A stretch of 64,000 nucleotides of DNA, from assembly GCF_027923555.1 (NCBI RefSeq), contig NZ_AP025523.1, positions 1,864,484 through 1,928,483 of the forward strand. The letters are read 5' to 3'. Position 1 is the first letter of the stretch. Each line of letters starts with the position of its first letter. The position numbers were made by a program, and so were the translations under genes. Positions 25,195 to 34,351 of the stretch are shown here, piece by piece. The notes beneath the pieces are model-generated. The model searched no databases and had not been told where the DNA came from. It saw only the letters and a list, made by a program, of their open reading frames with translations. The DNA is from Vulcanimicrobium alpinum. GTDB lineage: Bacteria > Vulcanimicrobiota > Vulcanimicrobiia > Vulcanimicrobiales > Vulcanimicrobiaceae.

Positions 25195-25711
25195 GCGCCC
25201 CCGGCACGCTCGTCGTCACCGGCGGCGGACGCGGCATCGGTTCGGCGATCACGCGCTGCGCCGCCGAACGCGGATGGGCGGTCGCGGTGAACTACCTGCG
25301 CGACCGCGAGTCGGCCGAAGCCGTCGTGAACGACATCGTCGCACGCGGCGGGAGCGCGGTCGCGATCGGCGCGGATATCGGCGACCCGCTCGCGGCTGCG
25401 CGACTCGTCGCGCAGGCACAGGAAGCGCTCGGGCCGATCGCGGGCCTGGTCAACAACGCCGCGATCACCGGCGGGATCGCGCGGGTCGCCGACGTCGATG
25501 CGGCGACGCTCGCCCGCGTCTTCGCCGTCAACGTCATCGGCGCGATGGTCTGCGCGCGCAAAGCGGTGCGCCGGATGTCGAAAGCAAACGGCGGCTTCGG
25601 CGGCGCGATCGTCAACATCTCTTCGCGCGCCGCCGTCTACGGAAGTGCCGGTGAGTGGGTGCACTATGCCGCGAGCAAAGCGGCGATCGACGCGTTCACG
25701 GTCGGGCTAGC
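25164..25711 (+). pseudogene. SDR dehydrogenase truncated by an insertion element
   Basis: Residues 1-182 are a normal SDR: 'LVVTGGGRGIGSAI', 'LVNNAAITGGIA', 'VNISSRAAVYG' and 'YAASKAAIDAFTVGLA'. The host sequence stops at GCTAGC (25706-25711) and continues as insertion-element DNA; the frame reads through about 21 foreign codons to a stop at 25775. The missing part would hold the substrate-binding loop and C-terminus (about 65 residues). I found no remaining 3' piece on the far side of the element. The catalytic Ser, Tyr and Lys are present but the protein is probably inactive. It starts GTG inside the FAH gene. Confidence 0.85.
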
Positions 25712-25719
25712 TGTCGAGA

Positions 25720-26790
25720 CTACGCGCCTCGTTTACGGGCCGCGGCCCAACGTGAGGCGGGGGTCTCGTAGTTGATGGCCGTGTGCCGGCGGTCCTCGTT
25801 GTAGTACCGGAGCCACGCCGGGAGGGCGTCTCGGCGCTCGTCGCTGGTGCGATAAGCGACCGCGTACGCCCACTCGCGCAGCATGGTCTGGATGAAGCGC
25901 TCCGCTTTGCCGTTCCAACGCGGCGTGTAGGGCGGCGTGAAAATGTGTCGCGCACCGATCGACCTCATCATTGACTCGAACGCGTTCGAGCTGAACACTT
26001 TGCCGTTGTCAGTCATGACTCGTTCGATTCGCACGCCGCGACGAGCGTAAAGAATCGCGAGCCGCCGCAAGAAGTCTGCGGCCGAGGTCGCGTCTTCCCG
26101 CGTGTATACGCGTGTTTCAGTCCGGCGGCTGGCATCGTCGACCGCGACAAAGATGACGTCGTAGCCGACGTGCCTGGAGCACTTCGTGCGATCGCCGTGG
26201 ATGCGGTGCCCCACGCGCTCAAATCGTGCGATCTTCTTGATGTCAATGTGAACGAGCTCGCCGGGTCGGCGATACTCATAACGCTGCGTAAAGCGGGCCG
26301 GCTCGAGGTCGCGCAGACGCGCGATGTTGAGCCGCTTGAGTACCTTGATGACCGTCGAGCGCGCCATCGACAGTGCTTCGGCGATTTGCCGTGAGACCTG
26401 ACTCTTGGAGATGCCTGTCATCCCCATCGCCTTGACGAGCTCGTCGACCGAGCGCGTGGAGATGCCCTGGATGTAGGCCTCTTGGATGACGGCGGTGAGC
26501 GCCTTCTCCGCCGTGCGGCGCGGCTCGAGGAACGCGGGGAAGTAGCTACCTTTGCGCAACTTGGGGATGCGCAGTCCGATCGTGCCGGAACGCGTCTCCC
26601 ATTGGCGCTCGCGGAAGCCGTTGCGGGCGTTCTGTCGGCCGGGGCCGCGCTCGCCGTAGGGCAAGCCGCAGAGTTCCTCAACATCGATCTCCATGATCCG
26701 CTGCGCGGCGTACTGGAGCATCTCGCGAACGAAGTCGACGTCGCCGCCCTTTTCGACGAGCTCGGAAAGTGCGATACTGGGTTTGGCCAT
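25720..26790 (-). CDS. Chimeric transposase: IS256-type N-terminus, IS481-type DDE domain
   Basis: A 356-residue protein. Residues 1-134 match the N-terminal region of IS256/Mutator transposases ('[20 protein letters not shown]', '[19 protein letters not shown]', '[18 protein letters not shown]', '[20 protein letters not shown]'). Residues about 135-356 match IS481-type integrase-like transposases ('[14 protein letters not shown]', '[16 protein letters not shown]', '[12 protein letters not shown]', '[18 protein letters not shown]'). The DDE triad of the second part is complete: Asp183, Asp261, Glu297. The IS256 catalytic domain is absent. The join is near base 26388. It starts ATG 26790 with AAAGGGA 7 bases upstream. 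Confidence 0.85.
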   Translation of the reverse strand: MAKPSIALSELVEKGGDVDFVREMLQYAAQRIMEIDVEELCGLPYGERGPGRQNARNGFRERQWETRSGTIGLRIPKLRKGSYFPAFLEPRRTAEKALTAVIQEAYIQGISTRSVDELVKAMGMTGISKSQVSRQIAEALSMARSTVIKVLKRLNIARLRDLEPARFTQRYEYRRPGELVHIDIKKIARFERVGHRIHGDRTKCSRHVGYDVIFVAVDDASRRTETRVYTREDATSAADFLRRLAILYARRGVRIERVMTDNGKVFSSNAFESMMRSIGARHIFTPPYTPRWNGKAERFIQTMLREWAYAVAYRTSDERRDALPAWLRYYNEDRRHTAINYETPASRWAAARKRGA

Positions 26791-26853
26791 CGTGGATCCC
26801 TTTCGGTCGGTTATTTGTTGCAAAAACAACCTTCGCCGAAAGCCACGATGGCC
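26785..26853 (-). promoter_or_regulatory. Long hairpin covering the transposase start codon
   Basis: Arm GGCCATCGTGG (26785-26795) plus CTTTCGG (26800-26806) is complementary to CCGAAAG-CCACGATGGCC (26836-26853): 18 base pairs with a 4-base bulge. In an mRNA read from outside the element, the start codon (26788-26790) and ribosome site would be paired, blocking translation. Such sequestration is known in several IS families. Confidence 0.7.
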
Positions 26854-27077
26854 GCTCTCTATGCTACAAGGGCGACCCTCTCATACACCACGGGCCGGGA
26901 CACGATTCGTTGCGGCGCCGACCGGCGCCGAGAACGCACACAATCCAAGAATCGCGAGAAGGAAACGTCTCAAGAGGCTCTCCGGCTGTGCGGCCCGGTC
27001 TTTTGTTGTTGTCTCCTCGCTTCGGCGGGCGAGGGCAGCGTCCTCGGTCGCGTTCGCTCGGTTCGCCGCGTTGTGCG
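26854..27077. other. Flank of the insertion element, no gene seen
   Basis: A short region between the element's leader hairpin and the prolyl oligopeptidase gene. It may hold the outer end of the IS256-type half. I see no convincing gene and no continuation of the truncated SDR. Confidence 0.5.
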
Positions 27078-29156
27078 TCAGCGCCGATCGACCGTCGGTT
27101 CGAACCCGAGCGCAAGCACGAGAAACGCGTAGCGGTCGGCGACCTCGTCGATGAGTTTCGACGTCGGCTTGCCGGCCCCGTGACCGGCCTTCATCTCCAC
27201 CCGCAGCAGCACCGGGTTGTCGCAGCCTTGGGCGTGCTGCAGCGCCGCGGCGAACTTGAACGAGTGCGCCGGAAAGACGCGGTCATCGTGATCGCCGGTG
27301 GTGATCAGCGTGGACGGATAGCAGACGCCGTCGCGCAGATTGTGATACGGCGAATACGCGAGCATCGTGCGGAAGTCATCGGGATCGTCGGCCGAGCCGT
27401 ACTCCGACGTCCACGCCCAGCCGATCGTGAAGCGCTCGAACCGCAGCATGTCGAGCACGCCGACCGACGGCAGCGCCGCACCGAAGAGTTCCGGACGCTG
27501 CGTCATGCAGGCACCGACCAGCAGCCCGCCGTTCGAGCCGCCGTGAATCGCGAGCTTCGCGGGTGACGTCCAGCCCTCGGCGATCAGATATTCGGCGCCG
27601 GCGATGAAATCGTCGAACACGTTCTGACGCTGCGTCTTCATCCCGGCTTCGTGCCACGCCTCGCCGTACTCACCGCCGCCGCGCAGGTTCGCGACCGCAT
27701 AGATGCCGCCCATCTCGAGCCACACGATGACCGCCGACGAGAACGCCGGCGTCACCGAGATGTCGAACCCGCCGTATCCGTACAAAATCGCGGGCGCGGT
27801 TCCGTCGCGCGCGACTCCCCGCTTCGACGTCACGATCATCGGGATGCGCGTCCCGTCTTTCGAGGCGTAGAACATCTGCTCGCTCACGAACGCGTCGGCG
27901 TCGTAGGCGAGCTGCGGCGCGAACACGCGCGACGAGAGGCCGCCGGCCAGATCGTAGCGGTAGATCGACGCCGGTTCCGTATAGCTCGTGTACGTGTAGA
28001 ACGTCTCGCGTTCGCTGCGCTTGCCGCCGAAACCGCCGACGCTTCCCAGTCCGGGAAGCACGACGTCGCGCAGCAGGCGTCCGTCGATCCCGTAAACGCG
28101 CACGAACGCGCGCGCGTCGCGCAGATATTGCGCGACGATCGCGTCGCCGAAGAACGATGCCGCATCGAGCGAGTCGTCCGACTGCGGGACGATCTCTCGC
28201 ACCGCGGCCGCGCCGGGTTCGACGGCGATGATCCGTCCGCGCGGCGCATCGCGGGTGGTCCGAAAGTAAAACGTCGTCGCGTCGTTGGCGAGATACTCGT
28301 AGCTCGCTTCGCCGTCGCCGATCAACGCCGTGACCGGCCCGTCGCTCGCGATGTCTTTCAGAAAGACCCGATTGTTGCGATCGCTCCCGCGGGTCGCGTC
28401 GATGATCAGGAAGCGGCCGTCCTCGGTCGTGGTCGCGCCGAGGCTCCAGTCTTTGTGATCCGGCCGCTCGTAGACCAGCACGTCGGCGGACTGCGGCGTG
28501 CCCAGCCGGTGGAAGTACAGCTTGTGAAAGTACGTCGTGTCCTTGAACTGACGCGCATCCTGCGGCGGCTCGTCGTACCGGCTGTAATAGAAGCCGCTCC
28601 CGTCACGCCGCCAGGACGCCGAGGAAAACTTCGCCCAGCGCACGAGGTCCGGAAGATCGGCGCCGGCGGCGACGTCGCGCACGTGCCACTCCTGCCAATC
28701 GGAGCCCGAGGCGGAGATGCTGTACGCGAGCCGCGTCCCGTCGTCGCTGAAGGAAGCACCGGAGAGCGCGACGGTTCCGTCGGTCGAGAACGTGTTGGGA
28801 TCGAGCAGAACGCGCCCGGGCTCTGCCAGATCGCGCGTCACGTACAGCACGGCCTGATTCTGCAGTCCGGTGTTGCGGAAGTACGCGTAGAGGTTTCCCG
28901 CCTTCTCCGGCACCGAGCGGCGCTCGTAGTTCCACAGCGTCGTCAGCCGCGAACAGATCGCCGCGCGCTGCGGGACGGCCGCGAGGACGCGCTCGGTCAG
29001 GGCGTTCTGCTCCGCGATCCAGCGTTGCGCCGGCGCCGCATCGATCTCCTCGAGCCACCGGTACGGGTCGACGACGTGCGTTCCGAAGTAGTCGTCGACA
29101 TGGTTGATTCGGGGCGCGTGGGGATACGGCGGGGGCGCCGCGGCGGCCGAGGACAT
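27078..29156 (-). CDS. Prolyl oligopeptidase (S9A) family peptidase
   Basis: A 692-residue serine peptidase. The N-terminal beta-propeller starts 'PHAPRINHVDDYFGTHVVDPYRWLE'; the C-terminal alpha/beta hydrolase domain has Ser541 in 'GGSNGGLLVG', the Asp in 'TGDHDDRVFPAHS' and the His in 'KAGHGAGKP', so the triad is complete. It cleaves peptides of less than about 30 residues after proline. The ATG at 29156 gives a length typical for the family; in-frame starts at 29201 and 29270 add a sequence without homology. No signal peptide is seen, so it is probably cytoplasmic. Confidence 0.93.
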   Translation of the reverse strand: MSSAAAAPPPYPHAPRINHVDDYFGTHVVDPYRWLEEIDAAPAQRWIAEQNALTERVLAAVPQRAAICSRLTTLWNYERRSVPEKAGNLYAYFRNTGLQNQAVLYVTRDLAEPGRVLLDPNTFSTDGTVALSGASFSDDGTRLAYSISASGSDWQEWHVRDVAAGADLPDLVRWAKFSSASWRRDGSGFYYSRYDEPPQDARQFKDTTYFHKLYFHRLGTPQSADVLVYERPDHKDWSLGATTTEDGRFLIIDATRGSDRNNRVFLKDIASDGPVTALIGDGEASYEYLANDATTFYFRTTRDAPRGRIIAVEPGAAAVREIVPQSDDSLDAASFFGDAIVAQYLRDARAFVRVYGIDGRLLRDVVLPGLGSVGGFGGKRSERETFYTYTSYTEPASIYRYDLAGGLSSRVFAPQLAYDADAFVSEQMFYASKDGTRIPMIVTSKRGVARDGTAPAILYGYGGFDISVTPAFSSAVIVWLEMGGIYAVANLRGGGEYGEAWHEAGMKTQRQNVFDDFIAGAEYLIAEGWTSPAKLAIHGGSNGGLLVGACMTQRPELFGAALPSVGVLDMLRFERFTIGWAWTSEYGSADDPDDFRTMLAYSPYHNLRDGVCYPSTLITTGDHDDRVFPAHSFKFAAALQHAQGCDNPVLLRVEMKAGHGAGKPTSKLIDEVADRYAFLVLALGFEPTVDRR

Positions 29157-29284
29157 CGGAGGAAAGAACGGCGCGCGGTCCCGCGCCACCTTCACGGCCA
29201 TGCCGTCGCGGCACGAGATGCGCGTGCGGAGGCCGTCCGAGCGGCAGGCGCCGCGCGGCGCGCACGCCAAACGTATGCCGCGCG

Positions 29285-29357
29285 GGGGACGTAGCTCAGC
29301 TGGTAGAGCGCCTGCTTTGCAAGCAGGATGTCAGGGGTTCGAGTCCCCTCGTCTCCA
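29285..29357 (+). tRNA. tRNA-Ala (TGC anticodon)
   Basis: A full cloverleaf: acceptor GGGGACG/CGTCTCC with one G-U pair, D-arm AGCTCAGCTGGTAGAGC, anticodon stem CCTGC/GCAGG around TTTGCAA (anticodon TGC), T-arm GGGGTTCGAGTCCCC. CCA is not encoded. It stands alone, not in an rRNA spacer. Confidence 0.97.
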
Positions 29358-29386
29358 GAGTCCCCGACGCACCACCAAATGCGTGA

Positions 29387-29716
29387 TTACGTGACGTGTT
29401 CCGCGGCGTCGACCGGCGACTCAGCATCGTTTGCGAGCACGCCGGTGGCGTGCAGAATGATGTCGATGAGATCGGCGACGCCCTGTTCGTTCATGATGAT
29501 GATGTGCGCAGGGCCGTCCTGAACGCCGCGCGCGAGGAGGGTCCATCGTGCCGAGCCGGCGCTGTGGCGCGCGAGGCGAACGGCATGCGATTCGCGGCGC
29601 CATTCGACCTGATCGACGGTCTCAGTGAACCATACCGTCGGATAGCGATGTCGAAAGATCGCGTCGTCGAGACGGGCGTTGATCGTGTCCACGAAGACGT
29701 GGAAACTCAGTAGCAC
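29387..29716 (-). CDS. Hypothetical protein
   Basis: A 109-residue protein with no family that I recognise. Codon third positions are mostly G or C, as in real genes of this genome, which supports coding on this strand over the opposing frame. It has a hydrophobic N-terminus ('LLSFHVFVDTINARLDDAIF'), a central 'YPTVWFTETVDQVEWRRESH', and a 'AHIIIMNEQGVADLIDIILH' stretch, so it is probably a small alpha/beta protein. It starts GTG at 29716 and ends 29 bases from tRNA-Ala. Confidence 0.5.
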   Translation of the reverse strand: MLLSFHVFVDTINARLDDAIFRHRYPTVWFTETVDQVEWRRESHAVRLARHSAGSARWTLLARGVQDGPAHIIIMNEQGVADLIDIILHATGVLANDAESPVDAAEHVT

Positions 29717-30047
29717 GAAAGCTCTCTGCAGATACCCGGCAGAAAAAATTGCACCGTGCGCACCGTTCGTTCCTCGGGCTGATCGGTCCGAGCGGGTTCC
29801 TCAAAGGTCCCGGCGCCGCGACGTCCGCCGTCCGGACATCGACGCGTACAAGCGGCCGGACGCAACGCGCCCCGGGGGCGTCCAACCCGCTGACGGCGCG
29901 AACGTGATGCCGTCGCACCGCGCCGAAGACGCGCCGGAGGAACCGCAGGTGGCCTTAGGACTTTCGCGCTAAGGGCCCGGCCTGGTGGGTCGTCGCCGGC
30001 CGGTCCCTCGGCGGCTAGAATGGCATGGGTGATTGACGTGAGGTTCC
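29717..30047. other. Intergenic region upstream of the LamG/propeller operon
   Basis: About 330 bases between a hypothetical gene (minus) and the LamG gene (plus). It should contain the promoters of both. No RNA gene or recognisable regulatory motif stands out; the short frames here look non-coding. Confidence 0.5.
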
Positions 30048-30989
30048 GTGCGTAGACTCGTTTTTGCCGTTTTCGTCGTCTTCTGCGCGGCAGGGACGAC
30101 CTGGCCGCCTGAAGCGCTCGCGTCCCAGAAATCGGACGCCTACCGGGCCACGGTCCTGAGCGATCATCCGCTGGCGTACTACCGCCTCGACGAACGCTCC
30201 GGCAGCGTCGCGCACGATTCGTCCGGACACCATCTCGACGGAACGATCGGTGCGCACGTGAAGCTCGGCGCGCCGCCGGTGATCGCGGATGCCGCCTCGT
30301 CGATGGAATTCTCAGGCGCCGACACGTCGTCGGGCGCCGAAGACGTTCGCATCCGCGGGAACTCGCGCTTCCAGGTGACGAAGAACGTGACGATCGAAGC
30401 GTGGGCGCTGCCCTTTACCATCAGCGTGCACGGCAAGAACGCCGGCGACATTACGATCGCGGCGTACGGCCGCGACGATGCGCCCGACAAGCAGCACTGC
30501 CGCTACGCGCTCGAACTGGACGCTCACAGCCACGTGTGGCATTTCCCTGTTGTCGCTAAAGGAAAGCGTACCGATCCGATTCCCGTGCGGGGCGTTCACA
30601 GCCTGCTCACGTGGCTGGCGCAGCCGTTCCAGGGCGACTCGGTCGAAGCACGCGAACTGTATGCGGGAGATCAAACGGACGGCAATCCCCCCAACGTGCG
30701 CGAGCGCTATCACCTCGTCGGCACCTACGACGGAGAGACGATGCGTTTCTACGTCAACGGAAAGCTGAGCAACGCGATGCACGTGAAGGGACTGATTTTT
30801 GGCTACGGAGCCCACGACGGGATGGGGATCGGCGGCGAGTTCGTCGACCGCAATGCGGTCTTCTTCGGTCGCATCGGCGAGGTTGCCGTGTACGATCACG
30901 TGCTGACGGCCGACCAGATCCAGCGCCACTACGAAGCGGGGATCGCGACACCGGTCCCGACAGCGGTAACGCGGCTCAGCCGGCGATGA
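30048..30989 (+). CDS. Exported LamG/concanavalin-A-like domain protein
   Basis: A 313-residue protein with a signal peptide (residues 1-25, ending 'EALAS'). The mature part is a jelly-roll LamG-type domain: 'HPLAYYRLDERSGSVAHDSS', 'ITGG'-like strand replaced by 'ADAASSMEFSGADTS', 'TIEAWALPFTISV', 'HLVGTYDGETMRFYVNGKL' and the closing 'FFGRIGEVAVYDHVLTADQI'. Such domains bind glycans or proteins at the cell surface. An extra loop of about 60 residues sits in the middle. The stop overlaps the start of the next gene (ATGA), making it the first gene of a four-gene coupled operon. Confidence 0.85.
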   Translation: MRRLVFAVFVVFCAAGTTWPPEALASQKSDAYRATVLSDHPLAYYRLDERSGSVAHDSSGHHLDGTIGAHVKLGAPPVIADAASSMEFSGADTSSGAEDVRIRGNSRFQVTKNVTIEAWALPFTISVHGKNAGDITIAAYGRDDAPDKQHCRYALELDAHSHVWHFPVVAKGKRTDPIPVRGVHSLLTWLAQPFQGDSVEARELYAGDQTDGNPPNVRERYHLVGTYDGETMRFYVNGKLSNAMHVKGLIFGYGAHDGMGIGGEFVDRNAVFFGRIGEVAVYDHVLTADQIQRHYEAGIATPVPTAVTRLSRR

Positions 30990-33900
30990 GGGCCGAGGCG
31001 GCCCCGCACACGACGGCGATGGAGCACGTGCGAGGAAGCGCGGCGGTCCTCGCGACGCTCGCCGGACTCGTCCTCGCGGCGCTCGCCGTTCGCCTCATCG
31101 CTCTCGCGTGGCTGGGCTCGCCGCTGATCGATATGGACGGTGCGAACTTTGCGCGCACCGCCGAGAATCTCGCACACGGATATGGCTACATCGGGATCCG
31201 CGGCACGCCGAACTCGGTGCACGTCTCGATCTTCCCCGCGATCGTCGCGGCGCTGGTCTGGATCGGGATCAGCGCCGAACGCGCCGGGATCATCGTCTCG
31301 CTCGTTGCCGGGTCGCTGCTCGTCGTCCCCGTCTACGCGATCGCGTCCCGCCTCGCCGGGACGCGCGCCGCGATGGTCGCGGCCGGGATCGTCGCAATCA
31401 ACCCGATCGCCGTCGCGACCTCCGTGACGCCGCTCGCCGATTCGCTCGCATTCACCCTTGCCGTCACCGGGCTGCATGCGTTCCTGCGTTCGCGCGAGAA
31501 CCCGCGCTGGGCTCTCGCGGCCGGCGCATGGTTCGGCCTCGCGTATTGCACGCGCAGCGAGACGATCGTCTACGCGTTCGTTGCACTGTGCGCCGTGATG
31601 CTCGCCGTGCGCACGCAGCGCGGCAGCGCACTCCGGCGCGCCGCGGCGTTGGCGGTGGCCTTCGCCGTCTTCGCCGTGCCGTACGCGGTCGTCATCTCGC
31701 GCGCGACCGGTCACGCCCGGATCGATACCAAGTCCGCCGTCAACTACGCCCTCGCCGAGCGCATCGCCCAAGGCATGTCGTACGATGAGGCTGCCGACGG
31801 TCTCGGCCCCGGGCTCCGCGAGGACGGCGCGGAACTCGGCGCCGGATTCTATGCGACGCACCCCGGGATCGGCGACCCGCCCCTGCGCGCGCGGCTCGCC
31901 CTCGCGGTACGCGGTTTCCGCAGTCAGGTCGCGCGGATCGGGCGGGCCCTGCTCTCGTTCAATTTCGGTACGCCCCTCTTTGCCGCGTTTGCGCTGGCCG
32001 GGCTCGTACGAGGCCTGCGCCGTCCAGGGGTTCGCGGCGTGTACGGGATCGTCGGCGCGATCGCCTCGCTCGACCTCTGCGGACTGCTCACCCTGCAGCA
32101 CTTGTGGCCGCGGTATGTCGCGCCGTTCGTCCCGCTCTTCGCGATCCTCGCAGCCGAGCCGCTCGACGCGCTCGTCGCCCGCTTCAGCGAGCGAACGACG
32201 CCCGGGATCCGGCGCGGGGCCGTCGTGCTCGGGCTGATCGTCGTGACCGCGTATCTCGGTCTCTCCGCGCACCGGCTCAGCGCCGAGACCGTCGACGCGA
32301 CGCTCGCGCGCCGCGCCGCCGCATGGCTCGACGCCGACGCGCCGGGACCGAAATTGATCATGGCGGTCGGCAACGAGGTCGCGTTCTACGCCCACGGCGA
32401 TTGGATGCCGCTGCCCTACGCGAACTCCGCCGAGACGCTCGCTTACGTCCGCGGGAAGCGCCCGACGTATCTGCTGCTCGAAGGGTCGCGCACAGCGGCG
32501 CGACCGTACCTCTCCGCGTGGCTGCGCGACGGCGTCCCCGATGCGTCGGCACACTTCGTCAAAGACTTCGGATCGGGAGCGGACCGTCTGGCGATCTATG
32601 CGTGGAACGCGAATGCCGCCAGCGCCGTCGCGCCGCCGGCGCGCATCCCCGAGCCGCCGGCCGACGATGCCGTGGTTCGCGCGTCACGGGTGCTCTGGTC
32701 GGCGCCGCCCGGCTCGCTGCCCACATCGGCGACGCACGATTCGGTCGACGTGCTGACGGCGCACAACGACGTCGGCCGCCTGGGTTGGAACGATCGCGAA
32801 CGGAGCCTCACGACGGCGAACGTCGCCTCGCGCGCGTTCGGAAAGCGGCTGGAACTTCCGATCGACGGACAAAGCTACGGACAGCCGCTAATCGTCACGG
32901 GGGTCGACGTCCCGGGCCTGGGCCGCCGCACGCTGCTGATCGCGGCGACGGAACGCGACAGCGTGTACGCCTTCGACGCTGACAGCGGTGCGAAGCTGTG
33001 GGTGCACACGTTCACCGGATGCTGCGGCGCCGCCCCGGCACCGTTGCAGATGCTCACCGATACGCCGTGCGAATCGGTGAAGCCGGTCGTCGGCGTGTCG
33101 TCGGTGCCGGTCGTCGACCGCCGCACCGGTACGCTGTACGTCGTCGCGAAGACGATGACGCGCCGCGGAAAGGACGTGACGTTTCACAGCACGCTGCACG
33201 CGCTCTCGCTGGCGACCGGCGCCGATCGTCTGCGGCCGGCTGAGATCCGCGGACGCGCATCGGTTTCGCTGCGGGGCGTCTTCGCGCCGGATCACGCGTT
33301 CCGCCACAGCGTGCGCCGGCTGCTCCCCGGCGGCGGGACGGCGACCTTCGATCCGCGCGCGCAGTACAATCGACCGGGGCTGCTGCTCGCGAACGGTCTG
33401 CTCTACATCGGCTTCGGTTCGCACTGCGACGTCCAGTCGTCGCACGGCTGGGTCTTCGCCTACCGCGCCGCCGATCTGGCGCAGGTCGGCTCCTTCGCGA
33501 CGACCCGAGACTGGAACGACGAGAACCTCGGCAGCGTGTGGCAGGCGGGTTTCGGGATCACCGGCGACCGTTCAGGCGACGTCTACTTTCTGACCGGCAA
33601 CGGACCGTTCAACGCGGACGAAGGCGGCCGCAACTTCGGCAACTCGCTGATGAAGCTCACCCCCGATCTCGGACGCGTCCTCGACTACTTCACGCCCTAC
33701 ACCCAGCGCGAACTGCAGGAAAACGACGCCGACTTCGGCGGGGGCGGGATGATCGCGCTCCCCGACGGCACCGGGCCGCATGCGCATCTGGGAGTCGTCA
33801 GCAGCAAAGTGCGCGCGATCTTCCTTATCGATCGCGATCGCCTCGGGCGTTATGTGCCGCGCGGTCCCGACCGCGTGCTGCAGACGATCGGCGACAATCA

Positions 33901-34351
33901 CGACGACACGCACTGGTGCATCGGCACGTGCGGCGGCCCGGCGTACTACGCCGGCCCCGCAGGCGAGTACGTGTTCAACGTGTGGGCGCTCGACGCGCTG
34001 CGAGCCTACCGCCTCGACCGGCAGCGCGAGCGTCCGAAGCTGGTCGAAGTCGCGCATTCGCCGAACGTCTTTCCCGGCTCCGGCGGGTCGATCCCGAGCG
34101 TCTCGTCGAACGGACGGCTGCCCGGAACGGGAATCGTCTGGAGCTTGACCCGTCCCAACATCCGCGACGTCGCGACCAAGCCGATCGAACTCTATGCATA
34201 CGATGCCTCCGACGTCTCGCACGTGCTCTATCACGGTGACGTCTCGCTCTGGCCGAACAAAGTCGGACACCCGTTCTTGACGCCGACGATCGCCAACGGC
34301 CGCGTCTACGTCGGCGGGGACCACAGTATCTCGGTCTTCGGTCTGCGATGA
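30986..34351 (+). CDS. GT-C membrane glycosyltransferase fused to a beta-propeller domain
   Basis: An 1121-residue fusion. Residues about 18-400 form a polytopic membrane domain like PMT/ArnT-type GT-C glycosyltransferases, with the first-loop acidic motif 'SPLIDMDGANFARTAENLA' and many transmembrane helices; these use polyprenyl-phosphate sugars. Residues about 410-570 form a soluble domain. Residues about 590-1121 are a PQQ-like beta-propeller ('HNDVGRLGWNDRERSLTTAN', 'SVYAFDADSGAKLWVHTFTG', 'CIGTCGGPAYYAGPAGEYVF'), homologous to the whole protein encoded two genes downstream. The propeller is predicted periplasmic. I know no characterised protein of this architecture. Both ends overlap neighbours by 4 bases. 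Confidence 0.85.
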   Translation: MRAEAAPHTTAMEHVRGSAAVLATLAGLVLAALAVRLIALAWLGSPLIDMDGANFARTAENLAHGYGYIGIRGTPNSVHVSIFPAIVAALVWIGISAERAGIIVSLVAGSLLVVPVYAIASRLAGTRAAMVAAGIVAINPIAVATSVTPLADSLAFTLAVTGLHAFLRSRENPRWALAAGAWFGLAYCTRSETIVYAFVALCAVMLAVRTQRGSALRRAAALAVAFAVFAVPYAVVISRATGHARIDTKSAVNYALAERIAQGMSYDEAADGLGPGLREDGAELGAGFYATHPGIGDPPLRARLALAVRGFRSQVARIGRALLSFNFGTPLFAAFALAGLVRGLRRPGVRGVYGIVGAIASLDLCGLLTLQHLWPRYVAPFVPLFAILAAEPLDALVARFSERTTPGIRRGAVVLGLIVVTAYLGLSAHRLSAETVDATLARRAAAWLDADAPGPKLIMAVGNEVAFYAHGDWMPLPYANSAETLAYVRGKRPTYLLLEGSRTAARPYLSAWLRDGVPDASAHFVKDFGSGADRLAIYAWNANAASAVAPPARIPEPPADDAVVRASRVLWSAPPGSLPTSATHDSVDVLTAHNDVGRLGWNDRERSLTTANVASRAFGKRLELPIDGQSYGQPLIVTGVDVPGLGRRTLLIAATERDSVYAFDADSGAKLWVHTFTGCCGAAPAPLQMLTDTPCESVKPVVGVSSVPVVDRRTGTLYVVAKTMTRRGKDVTFHSTLHALSLATGADRLRPAEIRGRASVSLRGVFAPDHAFRHSVRRLLPGGGTATFDPRAQYNRPGLLLANGLLYIGFGSHCDVQSSHGWVFAYRAADLAQVGSFATTRDWNDENLGSVWQAGFGITGDRSGDVYFLTGNGPFNADEGGRNFGNSLMKLTPDLGRVLDYFTPYTQRELQENDADFGGGGMIALPDGTGPHAHLGVVSSKVRAIFLIDRDRLGRYVPRGPDRVLQTIGDNHDDTHWCIGTCGGPAYYAGPAGEYVFNVWALDALRAYRLDRQRERPKLVEVAHSPNVFPGSGGSIPSVSSNGRLPGTGIVWSLTRPNIRDVATKPIELYAYDASDVSHVLYHGDVSLWPNKVGHPFLTPTIANGRVYVGGDHSISVFGLR

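Larger units (their letters stand above)
25712..26853 (-). mobile_element. Hybrid insertion element, IS481-type left end and IS256-type right part
   Basis: The left boundary is firm: the SDR gene is interrupted after GCTAGC, fitting the NCTAGN target preference known for IS481, and the element begins TGTCGAGAC as IS481-family ends often do. No inverted copy of this end is found on the right, nor a second GCTAGC. The right part, carrying the transposase start and a leader hairpin, is of IS256 type; the true outer end may lie beyond 26853, perhaps near 26905-26915, and is unresolved. It looks like a recombinant of two elements lacking matched ends, so it is probably immobile by itself. Confidence 0.7.

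Noticed and set aside
30929-32554. A 541-codon minus frame over the GT-C domain
   Set aside because: Opposes an intact, recognisable membrane protein gene and shows only charged low-complexity sequence.
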